From: Alphaproteobacteria bacterium
GTDB taxonomy: Bacteria; Pseudomonadota; Alphaproteobacteria; Bin95
NCBI GenBank assembly: GCA_026710105.1
Contig: JAPORR010000056.1
Location: forward strand, 1 to 55,659
Reading direction: 5' to 3'
Length of the DNA: 55,659 bases
Under the pieces are notes generated by a model that was not told the origin of the DNA, searched no databases, and saw only the letters and a list, made by a program, of their open reading frames with translations. Positions 46,031 through 54,183 of this stretch are shown here, piece after piece. A program made the position numbers and the translations under genes. Within the stretch, counting starts at the first letter, position 1. Every line of letters begins with the position of its first letter.

Positions 46031-46228
46031 ATGGATGCCGACGAAATCCGCCGGGTCAAGGACGAGCTCGGGTGGTCCATCGATGCGATGTCGCACAATA
46101 TGTGCGTGTCGCGCCGCTCGGTCTGCCGTTGGCTGTCCGGGCATCACGGGATGTCGGCGCCCGCCGAACGCCTGCTACGCGAGTTCCATTCCCGCCTCAC
46201 CGTTCCGCCGATGACGCCCGTGGGGTGA
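46031..46228 (+). CDS. Small helix-turn-helix protein
   Basis: 65 aa. DEIRRVKDELGWSIDAMSHN, then MCVSRRSVCRWLSGHHGMSA and PAERLLREFHSRL form an XRE/lambda-repressor-like HTH (helix, turn with SRRSVCRWLSG as recognition helix). It sits between minor head and protease genes. Its stop lies within palindromic motif copy 3, so it could regulate the head operon or itself. Confidence 0.8.
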   Translation: MDADEIRRVKDELGWSIDAMSHNMCVSRRSVCRWLSGHHGMSAPAERLLREFHSRLTVPPMTPVG

Positions 46229-46239
46229 CGTTACGTCAC
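46220..46239 (-). promoter_or_regulatory. Palindrome-bearing motif TGACGTAACGTCACCCCAC, copy 3 (minus orientation)
   Basis: Read on the minus strand it is identical over 19 bases to copy 1 at 8320. The TGA stop of the HTH gene (46226-46228) is inside it. The protease promoter box follows at 46264. Confidence 0.8.
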
Positions 46240-46263
46240 TTATAGGCAGTGCCCCTCGCGCCG

Positions 46264-46269
46264 TAGCAT
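46264..46269 (+). promoter_or_regulatory. TAGCAT -10-like box, leaderless-type start
   Basis: TAGCAT ends 6 bases before the ATG of the protease gene at 46276; no Shine-Dalgarno sequence. Confidence 0.45.
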
Positions 46270-46275
46270 TGAGCT

Positions 46276-46671
46276 ATGGCCGATTTCACCACCTACGCCG
46301 AGGTCTTGAAGGTCGATGAGTCCCTGGGGCTCGTCTTCGGCTGGGCGATTGTTTGCACCGAGAAGGGCGAGAACTACTTCGACCTCCAGGGCGACTGCAT
46401 CCCGGAGGACGCCATGCTCGAAGCCGCGACTGACTTTGCCAAGTCGGCCCGCGCGAGCTACGAGGGGCACCGGCGAAGCGACGCCGGGACCGTGGTGCAC
46501 ACCTTCCCGCTGACCGCCGACATCGCCAAGTCGTTCGGTATCGAGTGTGACCGTACCGGCCTGATGGTCGCGGTCCAGCCCGACGCAGTGATGCTGTCGA
46601 AGTTCCGAAGCGGCGAGCTGACCGGCTTCTCGATTGGCGGGATGCGCCTCGTCGACGAGGACGTGGACTGA
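46276..46671 (+). CDS. XkdF-type prohead protease
   Basis: 131 aa. VDESLGLVFGWAIVCTEKGE, FDLQGDCIPEDAMLEAATDF, YEGHRRSDAGTVVHTFPLTA and FRSGELTGFSIGGMRLV match the XkdF phage serine protease family. A His (EGH), a Ser in GFSIGG and acidic residues are available for catalysis. It would process scaffold and capsid during maturation. The scaffold gene is coupled by TGATG. Confidence 0.85.
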   Translation: MADFTTYAEVLKVDESLGLVFGWAIVCTEKGENYFDLQGDCIPEDAMLEAATDFAKSARASYEGHRRSDAGTVVHTFPLTADIAKSFGIECDRTGLMVAVQPDAVMLSKFRSGELTGFSIGGMRLVDEDVD

Positions 46672-47873
46672 TGCCTGCGAGCAACTACGGCCCCGGCGGA
46701 AAGCGCAAGCGGAAAATCATGCGCAAGCTCCGCATCCGCGAGATTTCCGGCGTGGGTGTGCCTGCGCAGGAAGGGGCGCGCGCTCTGATTATGAAGGCTG
46801 GAGAGCCGCCCGCCGACGACAAGGTGTCGAAAGACGACGTGGCGCAGGCCATCACGGGCGAAACCGACGGACACGTGCATGGCATCAGCATCATGCACTA
46901 CGACGACTGCAGGATGTCGCTCTACGTCAGCTACGCAACGTCGGATGGTGCCGACGGCAGCCACAGCCACCAGCTCTACCGTGGCCCCGACGGGTCGTAC
47001 TCGGTGCTCGAAAACGCCGGGCACACGCACACCCTGGATTCCGAGGCGCTGGCAATGGCCATCGTCTCGTGCATGAGCAAGACCCATGACAACCCCGGAG
47101 ACGCTCCGATGACTAACGATGAAAAGAAGGCCCTGAAGGATGCGACTGAAGGGCTCGAAGCCATGAAGGCGAAGGCCGAGCGGCTGGAGAAGGTGCTCGC
47201 CATGAGCCCGGCGCATCGGGCGCACTTCGACACGCTTGCCGACGCGGACGCCGACGCATGGCTGGAGAAGTCTGCGACCGACCGTGACGCGGCGCTCGAC
47301 GCGCTTGAGAAGGCGCGGAACGAGGCCGACCCGGTGGTGTACACCACTACGGGCGGTATCGAAATCCGCAAGAGTGCGGGCGAGGCGGCGGTGGCACTTG
47401 CCAAAGTGTCCGACGAGCAGGCGAAGAAGGTCGATGATTTGCAGAAGGAGAACGCCAAGCTCGCAGAGCAGCGCGAGATGGCAGTCTTCGAGAAGCGCGC
47501 GGCCGACGAGCTGCCGCACCTGCCGGGCACTCTCCAGAGCCGGGCCGCGCTCCTGAAAGCGGCCGAGAGCATCGAGGATGCCGAGCAGCGCAAGCAGGCC
47601 GTCGAGGCCCTGAAAGCGCAGAACGAGGGCATGTCGCTCGCGTTCAAGAGCTTCGGCACCGCGGGCTTCGACGCGATGGGCGTCGCCAAGAGCGGCGCCA
47701 CTGACCCTGCATCGGTCGACGGCAAGACGCCGGCCGAGAAGCTCGATGCACTGGTCAAGGCGCGCATGGAGAAGGCGGACGACAAGACGCTGACCTACGA
47801 GGCGGTGTATGCCGACGTGGTCGAGAACACCCCCGAAGGTGCGGCGCTCTACGCGGCCGTGGCCGGCGGCTAA
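46671..47873 (+). CDS. Scaffold-type protein with His-rich N-terminal domain
   Basis: 400 aa. REISGVGVPAQEGARALIMK is the usual join between XkdF protease and scaffold. Residues about 62-125 carry GHVHGISIMHY, DGSHSHQLY and AGHTHTLD, a His-rich, possibly metal-binding, strand region. Residues about 147-320 are a long coiled coil (EKKALKDATEGLEAMKAKAE, then DEQAKKVDDLQKENAKLAEQ). An in-frame ATG at 47109 has GGAG 8 bases upstream and would produce the coiled-coil part alone (254 aa), as lambda Nu3 is made within gene C. Confidence 0.8.
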   Translation: MPASNYGPGGKRKRKIMRKLRIREISGVGVPAQEGARALIMKAGEPPADDKVSKDDVAQAITGETDGHVHGISIMHYDDCRMSLYVSYATSDGADGSHSHQLYRGPDGSYSVLENAGHTHTLDSEALAMAIVSCMSKTHDNPGDAPMTNDEKKALKDATEGLEAMKAKAERLEKVLAMSPAHRAHFDTLADADADAWLEKSATDRDAALDALEKARNEADPVVYTTTGGIEIRKSAGEAAVALAKVSDEQAKKVDDLQKENAKLAEQREMAVFEKRAADELPHLPGTLQSRAALLKAAESIEDAEQRKQAVEALKAQNEGMSLAFKSFGTAGFDAMGVAKSGATDPASVDGKTPAEKLDALVKARMEKADDKTLTYEAVYADVVENTPEGAALYAAVAGG

Positions 47874-47888
47874 CAAGGAGGCTGACCG

Positions 47889-48305
47889 ATGAGCTCTTAT
47901 CAGTGCGTCAAGACGTTGAGCGTCCCGGCCGGCGAGGATCTGAATGACCGCCGGTACCACGCGCTCACCATCAACGCCAGCGGCCAGTTCGAGATGGCCG
48001 ACGCGGCTGGCGAGGTCGTCCACGGGGTGCTGTGGGAAGACCCCGGCACCATTGATGCGGGCCGCGCCGTGACCATCATGGACGTGGCCGCAGGCGGAAT
48101 CGGCCTCGTGGTCGCGGGTGCCGCCATCGTCGCTGGCCAATTGCTCGTGGCCTCGGCCACTGATGGCCGGGTCGCAGGCGTCGCCAACGTCGGGGCGCTG
48201 GCGGCCGACCAGGTCGCGTTCGGCGTGGCGCTCGAAGCCGCAGGCGCCGCGGGCGACATCATCCGCTTCAAGGCCGGCCATATCGCCGGGCCGCATTCGG
48301 CCTAA
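47889..48305 (+). CDS. DUF2190 capsid decoration-type protein
   Basis: 138 aa, AGGAGG upstream. CVKTLSVPAGEDLNDRRYHA, LTINASGQFEMADAAGEVVH and GVLWEDPGTIDAGRAVTIMD are typical DUF2190. The family is strand-rich, lies before the capsid gene in many phages and is thought to decorate or cement the capsid. Confidence 0.85.
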   Translation: MSSYQCVKTLSVPAGEDLNDRRYHALTINASGQFEMADAAGEVVHGVLWEDPGTIDAGRAVTIMDVAAGGIGLVVAGAAIVAGQLLVASATDGRVAGVANVGALAADQVAFGVALEAAGAAGDIIRFKAGHIAGPHSA

Positions 48306-48320
48306 CCGGAGGACTGACCC

Positions 48321-49421
48321 ATGACCCCCAGGGAGTTAGAAAAGTGGGCGGTGGACAACGGCTTTGGCGGCTACTTCGCCAAAGGCGGACTGATTGCCCC
48401 GTCCCCCGGCGATGTGCATGTCAATACGCCGCTGACCAACATCTCCATCGCGTACATGCAGGCGGAGGCGATGTTCGTCGCCAACCGCATCTTCCCGATG
48501 GTGCCGGTGATGAAGCGCTCGGACGTGTACTACACGTTCGACCGAGACGACTGGCTTCGCGACGAGATGCAGGAGCGGGCGCCGGGAACGGAGAGCTCTG
48601 GCAGCGGCTACAAGGTCGCCACCGAGAACTACATGACCCGCGTGTACGCGCATCACAAGGACATCGACGACCAGACCCGCGCGAACGCCGACATGCAGGT
48701 ACGGCTCGACGCCAACGCGACGCGCTTCGTCACGCAGAAGGGGCTCATCCAGCGGGAGCGACGGTTCGCGGCAGTGGCGTTGCAGGACGACGTGTGGAAC
48801 TACAAGGTGATGGGTCAGGCCGCTCCCGGCAATCTGGGGGTCAACCTGTTTTCGGACACCGCGTCCGAGCTGACGGACGCGACGATTCAGCAGTGGAGTC
48901 AGTCCACTTCAAATCCCATCGAAGACATCAAGACGATGAAGCGCGCGGTGCAGGTCCGCACGAGCTTCCGGCCCAACGTCCTCGTCATCGGACGCTCTGC
49001 CTATGATGTTCTGACCGAGCACCCGGACATCCTCGACCGGATGAACCGAGGACAGACGCGCGGCAACGTCATGGCGAACATGCAAGATCTGATGCAGCTC
49101 TTCGAGCTGGACGACATCGTGATCATGGACGCCATCTACAACACCGACGGGCCGTCGCTCGGCGCGACTCCGCTCACGAGCTACAACTTCGTGAACGACG
49201 ATGATGCGCTGCTGCTCTACCGCCCGTCGCAGCCCGGTCTCGAAGTGCCGAGCGCCGGGTACATGTTCGCCTGGACTGGCCTCGTCGGTGGGTCGAACGG
49301 AATGCGCGTCAAGCGCTTCCGCATGGAGCAAATCGAAAGCTCCCGCATCGAGCTCCAGCAGGCCTACGATTTCAAGGTGACCGGCGCCGACCTCGCGGTG
49401 TGGATGGAGGACATTGTCTAG
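48321..49421 (+). CDS. Major capsid protein
   Basis: 366 aa, GGAGGACTGACCC upstream. NTPLTNISIAYMQAEAMFVA, NRIFPMVPVMKRSDVYYTFD, FRPNVLVIGRSAYDVLTEHP and a C-terminal GGSNGMRVKRFRMEQIESSR fit the HK97-fold major capsid family of the E/DUF type that lacks a long N-terminal delta domain. Neighbours (protease, scaffold, decoration) agree. Confidence 0.9.
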   Translation: MTPRELEKWAVDNGFGGYFAKGGLIAPSPGDVHVNTPLTNISIAYMQAEAMFVANRIFPMVPVMKRSDVYYTFDRDDWLRDEMQERAPGTESSGSGYKVATENYMTRVYAHHKDIDDQTRANADMQVRLDANATRFVTQKGLIQRERRFAAVALQDDVWNYKVMGQAAPGNLGVNLFSDTASELTDATIQQWSQSTSNPIEDIKTMKRAVQVRTSFRPNVLVIGRSAYDVLTEHPDILDRMNRGQTRGNVMANMQDLMQLFELDDIVIMDAIYNTDGPSLGATPLTSYNFVNDDDALLLYRPSQPGLEVPSAGYMFAWTGLVGGSNGMRVKRFRMEQIESSRIELQQAYDFKVTGADLAVWMEDIV

Positions 49422-49443
49422 CCTCCGACCGCCTGACTGACCA

Positions 49444-49474
49444 ACCGCCGCCGCCTTCTCACGAGGGCGGCGGT
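49444..49474 (+). terminator. Hairpin after the major capsid gene
   Basis: ACCGCCGCC (49444-49452) can pair with GGCGGCGGT (49466-49474); an 8-bp alternative uses the GCC repeat nearer the loop. No T-run. The position just behind the most strongly expressed gene supports terminator function. Confidence 0.55.
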
Positions 49475-49503
49475 CGTCGTGACCTCCGACTTGGGATGAC
49501 GCC

Positions 49504-49785
49504 GTGAGTCAGCAATACACCCAACGCCACCCCGTCGGCCCATACCGCGACGCGCGCACGGTGGCCGTCGGCGGCGCGGAAGACTTCGTGCTCGACAGCG
49601 GCTTCACCTGCCAAGTGGAGACTGCGGGCGACCTCGTCTACCGCACGCTGCTCGGCACCGAAGACCAGACCGTGAGGGGCTTGGCCGTCGGCGACACCAT
49701 CACCGGCCCCGGCGGCATTCCCGTCGTGCTCCGCGCCATCCGGGCGTCCTCGACCGTTACCAGCGTCGTCATCGGGTGTAACTAG
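49504..49785 (+). CDS. Small virion-associated protein downstream of capsid
   Basis: 93 aa, GTG start. All-beta pattern (DARTVAVGGAEDFVLDSG, FTCQVETAGDLVYRTLLGTE, GIPVVLRAIRASSTVTSVVI) as in small capsid-accessory or spike proteins. No exact family recognised. Confidence 0.65.
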   Translation: MSQQYTQRHPVGPYRDARTVAVGGAEDFVLDSGFTCQVETAGDLVYRTLLGTEDQTVRGLAVGDTITGPGGIPVVLRAIRASSTVTSVVIGCN

Positions 49786-49786
49786 A

Positions 49787-49948
49787 ATGATTTCCCCGTC
49801 CGCGCGGTTCACCTGGTGGTGGCTGCAACGCGGCAACGTGCCCTTTCGCCCGCCGTCTGGCGGCGGAGGCGAGGACACGCCGGACAACGCGCTGACGTGG
49901 CGTGGCGAGCCGGTGCAGTGGATAGGTCGCGTGGTGACGTGGAGATAG
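49787..49948 (+). CDS. Small Trp-rich protein, 53 aa
   Basis: Starts MISPSARFTWWWLQRGNVPF and ends LTWRGEPVQWIGRVVTWR. Six tryptophans with a Gly-rich middle. Starts one base after the previous stop and ends four bases before the fibre gene, so it belongs to the same transcript. Perhaps a short fibre-anchoring peptide; function unknown. Confidence 0.6.
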   Translation: MISPSARFTWWWLQRGNVPFRPPSGGGGEDTPDNALTWRGEPVQWIGRVVTWR

Positions 49949-49952
49949 TGGC

Positions 49953-52900
49953 ATGACCCGCGCAATCCCCCAGACCGACAGCGCGGCCCCTGTCAACCCC
50001 GCGCACCTGCTCGCGGTTTTCGACCCGAACTCCGACGACCCGATTGCACAGACGATTGCCGACGTGCTCGCGTCCGGCACGGCGGGCGCGTTGGTCGTCC
50101 AGCGCTTCGTCCCTGGGAGTGCCTACGCGCGCGGCCAGCTTGCCAGTGACGCGAGCGACAAGATCTACGTCTGCATCACCGCCATCGCGGCTGGATCGGC
50201 CGCGAGCCGCGTCGCGCTGGACCAATCCCGCAACTGGAAACTGACGACCGGCTTCGCCGGGCAGTGGGTCAGCGGTAACCGCTACACCCAGGGAAGCATC
50301 GTCGAGCATTCCGGTGTGCCGTACCTCGTCCGGGCGGATGTCCTGAACTCCGTCCAGTCGCCGCCGAACGACCCCGCGAACTTCCTCTCGCTGGAAACGC
50401 TCGGCAACCAGACGCGCTACACGGTGCTCGGCACCGCGACGTTCGACCTCGACACCGCTGGAGATCCAAACTCCCAGGGCTACCAGTGGGCAGAAGCCGT
50501 CGCCGGGACGCCGCAGACCTTCGACGCGATCTACTTCGTGGCGGCGATTGGGACGGACGACGTGCCCCTGTTCCTCCCCCGCGCGAGCGCGCTCGCGGAC
50601 GGGCGCACGCACGACCTGCTCATGCCGGAGCAGACCTACCTCGACCGCGCTCACGCTTCGCACAGCAGCACCACGAACAGCGGGCGCCACCTGTCCCTGA
50701 CGCTCCGGCCGAGCGTGACGAACGCGGGCAACAACGCCATCGTCGTCACGGCCATCGGCATCAGCTACGGCGGCATCCCGCCGACGGCGGGCGTGACGAA
50801 CCTCGCCATCGGCAATCGCAACGCCTCGACGCTGGATATCGAATCCTCGACCGGAACGGATGTCACGCTCCCGCCCGCGACCGAGACTCAAGCCGGCCTC
50901 GCTACGGGGCCGATGACGAACAAAGTCATCAACCTCCCCGAGGTTTGGGATCCAGGTGTCTGGACGGTTGGCGAGCAGTGCCTCTACGACACCCGCATCT
51001 ACGAGTGCATCGCGGACCGGACCAACGCCGACACCGACAACCCGACGGTCGACACGACTGGCTGGGCGCAGGTCGGCACGCTGCGCGTCATCAATATCCG
51101 GCCGACACTCAACGGCACCACGCTCACAATCTCACTCGACCGCGCCACTGGCGTCGATCTGGTCGGGACGGTGGACCTTGCCGCACTGGAGGAATGGCGC
51201 GGCTCATGGGGCGACCTCGCCGGGCAGAACATCCGCGCGGGCGACATCCTGGAGCACACCGGGCGGTATTACATCTGCCGAGCCGACCACCTCCGCCAGC
51301 AGAACGGCCCGGACACGAACAGCCGACTCTTCGCGCTCATCAACAACTGGGGCGGCGCCTACAGCGCCAACGGCTTCTACCACTCCGGGACCATCGTTAC
51401 CTACAACAACGCTCTGTGGGCCAACGATTCGGACGTGCTCGACTCCGACCCCAACCCGGACGACGCGACAAACACGAAGTGGCATCGACTGTCGCCGCTT
51501 AGCTTGAACGACATCACGACGCTCCTCGAAGGCGCGAGCGGTGACGACCGGCTGGACGCGAGTGCCGCGCTGCGGAACTTCCCGGTAGCAAGTGCAGACG
51601 CCGCGGGCATCATTGAGCTTGCGACCAACGCGGAAGCCGACGCCGGTGCAGACGGCACCCGGGCCATGACCCCGGCGGCCGTGCGCAGGCAAATCGGACC
51701 GAGGATTTCGCAAGCGGAAATCGCGGCCGCCGTTCCCGAAACCAACGTTCGGCAAACGTCGCCCTCCGACATTGTTGGCCTCATTGCCGAGCACGCCGGC
51801 GGGCTGACGCAAACCCAGGTGCTGGCGCTGTTCGCGGTCTGGGCGCGAGTCGACGACAACAGCACGATTCCGGTTGCGAAGCTCCCCGCAGACGTCGTGC
51901 TCTCGGCGGAGCTTTCGGCGGCGATTGCGAATTTCCAGACCGCGATGCAGGTCAATGCGCTCATCACGACCGCGCTGAACGGCCTGGATGCCCTCACGGG
52001 CGGCGACCCGTGGAATGGGGGCACCGCCTACACCGCAGGCTCGGTCGTCCGTCACGGCGGCGCAGGGACGCAGGCGACCTATCTGTGTATCGCGGACGTG
52101 GCGGCCAACGTCGCGGCGTCAGAGCCCGGCGTGGGCGCAGACTGGCGCACCTCGTGGTGGCGCATTGGCTTCGAGGAAGGCCCGCCCAACGCGCTCGTGG
52201 GCGCAACCGTGGCTGGACGGACGGTGACCTTCCAGCGCGAGTCCACGACGAATCCGCTGGAGCTCAATTTCCCCGTCGAGGACAGGACCGAGCGCGGCGA
52301 AAGCATCACCATGCGCGCGCAGGCGAGCGCGCAGGCCGCGTTCGAGGCGCGACCGATTGCGGCCGACCCGCTCTCCGTCGTGCTCGGCGAGGGCGCGAAC
52401 AGCATCCTCTCCGGCGTCAACGGCAACGATGTGATGGTGGCGGCCGGCTTCTACTTGGTCAAAGCCATCGCCAATGTGACCCCCGCAGGCGGCACCGGCG
52501 CGATGCGCGACGGCGCGTACAAGTTCGATGTCCGGGATGCGTCCGATGATTCGGTGCTCTCGCCCTCGACCACGGGCGCCATCATCGAAGGTGGTGCGCA
52601 AGAGCTCGCCGCCATCGCCCTGCTGAACCTGCCGGCGGATACGCTCGTCAACCACCAGGTGCAGCGCACCACGCTCGCCTTCGCGGCCAACTGGACCATC
52701 ACCTACTGGCGCTACGGGGAGGCCGTCCAGACCGGCATCGGCAACGTTCAGGCGGCGCCAATCGGCGCCTACACGCCCGCAGCCCAAGTCGCTGATGCGA
52801 TATGGGCCGACACCGGAATCGCCGCGCCCGCCACTGTCGACAATGAGGACATGTTCTTTGTCGCGTTCGATGTCGGGGCGGCGGATTTCGGGCGGGGAGG

Positions 52901-54182
52901 GTTTACGGGCGCGGCTTTGAACGCGACGCCCCGCGTTGAGGCGGGAGCCGCGCTGGATGATACGGACGACAGGTTTCGGGTGCGATTCCTTCATGGGCAA
53001 AGCACCCAGGGCGAAGTGCTCCTGTCCCGCAACGCGGCGGGCAATTTCGTCATCGGAAGCTCGTTTGACTTCCTCGAAACGGACAACACGTTCTACATCT
53101 ACCAGCTCCGCGCCCCGCGCGGCGAGCGTGGCCTTCCTGGGCGCGACGGCTGGGGGCCGCCGACCCTGCTCGGCACCGCGATGTTCGACCTCGACGGGAC
53201 CGCGCAGCAGCTTGCGCTCACCGACGGCGAGGGCAACGCCATCGTCATCCCCGAAAGCGGGCGCATCATCACCACGACCTCCATCCCCACCCTCGGCATC
53301 GAGGGCAAGGTCGAGTGGTATTTGGCGGAGGACTTGCGCAACGCGGACATGAACGGGGCGCTGTCGGCGGGCTTCTACACCAACGACGACAACGAGCTGC
53401 TGGTGGAGCTGGCCGTCCAGTCAGGCATGAGCTCGGGCAACCGAATCATCGTCGAGCACATCGGCGACACCACCGAACAGTCCGATGCCGGGACTGCGAT
53501 CCTCCCGAGCATCGCCCGCTTCGACGTGACAGGCGACCTGACGCCGAGCGTCGGGAGCATCGCGGGCAACGTCTACGAGTACGACGCCTCAATCAGCCAG
53601 TCTGGACACGCGAGCGCGGCGCGCATCGTCGGCTTCCCCGGCAGCGCCATCGACCCGGCGGCAGTGACGGTGCTCGCCACGCTGGACGACCTGCATAGCG
53701 AGAGCGGGCGCGTGACGATTCCAGCGGGCGTTCAGCTCGCGGAGGCAGGCGATACCTACACAATCCGACTGGAGGTCTACACCGCCGGGCAAGACCCGGC
53801 CACGACCCAGCCACGCATCTACCACGACGCGCGCATTCGCGCGGTCGCCGCTACCGCGCGCGTGCATTTCGGTTTCGTGCAAGCAAGCGAAGATGAGACC
53901 GATATCGACTTCTCGACGGACGACATTGACACGCGCGGCGTGGTCGCGGGTGACTACATGGTGTCCGGCATCCCGGACGCGGGTGAGTTCCGTGTTTACT
54001 GGGCGGTGCCGACGAGCGCTGTCCAGCCGCGGAACTGGCTCGTGGGCGGCGTCAATTTCAACAGCACCATTGATGCGCCGGTCGAGCAGACCATCGATGG
54101 CGTGGCCTACAACGTCTACCTCTCCGTCACCGACAGCCCGTTCGATTCATCCGGCAACGGCACGACTTACGTGGTGAGTTGA
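49953..54182 (+). CDS. Large fibre protein with repeated Trp/Tyr modules
   Basis: 1409 aa. Modules of about 45-50 residues recur: WVSGNRYTQGSIVEHSGVPY near 110, WTVGEQCLYDTRIYECIADR near 335, IRAGDILEHTGRYYICRADH near 430, GFYHSGTIVTYNNALWANDS near 475 and GTAYTAGSVVRHGGAGTQAT near 690. Each has a W-x-Y-G-V-h-x-Y-x-C pattern as in carbohydrate-binding or chitin-binding-like domains of phage fibres. A phage fibre repeat (AGIIELATNAEADAGADGTR) lies at about 550. A short collagen-like RGERGLPGRDG occurs at about 1055. Strand-rich domains follow to the end. A head or tail fibre for glycan binding is inferred. Confidence 0.75.
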   Translation: MTRAIPQTDSAAPVNPAHLLAVFDPNSDDPIAQTIADVLASGTAGALVVQRFVPGSAYARGQLASDASDKIYVCITAIAAGSAASRVALDQSRNWKLTTGFAGQWVSGNRYTQGSIVEHSGVPYLVRADVLNSVQSPPNDPANFLSLETLGNQTRYTVLGTATFDLDTAGDPNSQGYQWAEAVAGTPQTFDAIYFVAAIGTDDVPLFLPRASALADGRTHDLLMPEQTYLDRAHASHSSTTNSGRHLSLTLRPSVTNAGNNAIVVTAIGISYGGIPPTAGVTNLAIGNRNASTLDIESSTGTDVTLPPATETQAGLATGPMTNKVINLPEVWDPGVWTVGEQCLYDTRIYECIADRTNADTDNPTVDTTGWAQVGTLRVINIRPTLNGTTLTISLDRATGVDLVGTVDLAALEEWRGSWGDLAGQNIRAGDILEHTGRYYICRADHLRQQNGPDTNSRLFALINNWGGAYSANGFYHSGTIVTYNNALWANDSDVLDSDPNPDDATNTKWHRLSPLSLNDITTLLEGASGDDRLDASAALRNFPVASADAAGIIELATNAEADAGADGTRAMTPAAVRRQIGPRISQAEIAAAVPETNVRQTSPSDIVGLIAEHAGGLTQTQVLALFAVWARVDDNSTIPVAKLPADVVLSAELSAAIANFQTAMQVNALITTALNGLDALTGGDPWNGGTAYTAGSVVRHGGAGTQATYLCIADVAANVAASEPGVGADWRTSWWRIGFEEGPPNALVGATVAGRTVTFQRESTTNPLELNFPVEDRTERGESITMRAQASAQAAFEARPIAADPLSVVLGEGANSILSGVNGNDVMVAAGFYLVKAIANVTPAGGTGAMRDGAYKFDVRDASDDSVLSPSTTGAIIEGGAQELAAIALLNLPADTLVNHQVQRTTLAFAANWTITYWRYGEAVQTGIGNVQAAPIGAYTPAAQVADAIWADTGIAAPATVDNEDMFFVAFDVGAADFGRGGFTGAALNATPRVEAGAALDDTDDRFRVRFLHGQSTQGEVLLSRNAAGNFVIGSSFDFLETDNTFYIYQLRAPRGERGLPGRDGWGPPTLLGTAMFDLDGTAQQLALTDGEGNAIVIPESGRIITTTSIPTLGIEGKVEWYLAEDLRNADMNGALSAGFYTNDDNELLVELAVQSGMSSGNRIIVEHIGDTTEQSDAGTAILPSIARFDVTGDLTPSVGSIAGNVYEYDASISQSGHASAARIVGFPGSAIDPAAVTVLATLDDLHSESGRVTIPAGVQLAEAGDTYTIRLEVYTAGQDPATTQPRIYHDARIRAVAATARVHFGFVQASEDETDIDFSTDDIDTRGVVAGDYMVSGIPDAGEFRVYWAVPTSAVQPRNWLVGGVNFNSTIDAPVEQTIDGVAYNVYLSVTDSPFDSSGNGTTYVVS

Positions 54183-54183
54183 T

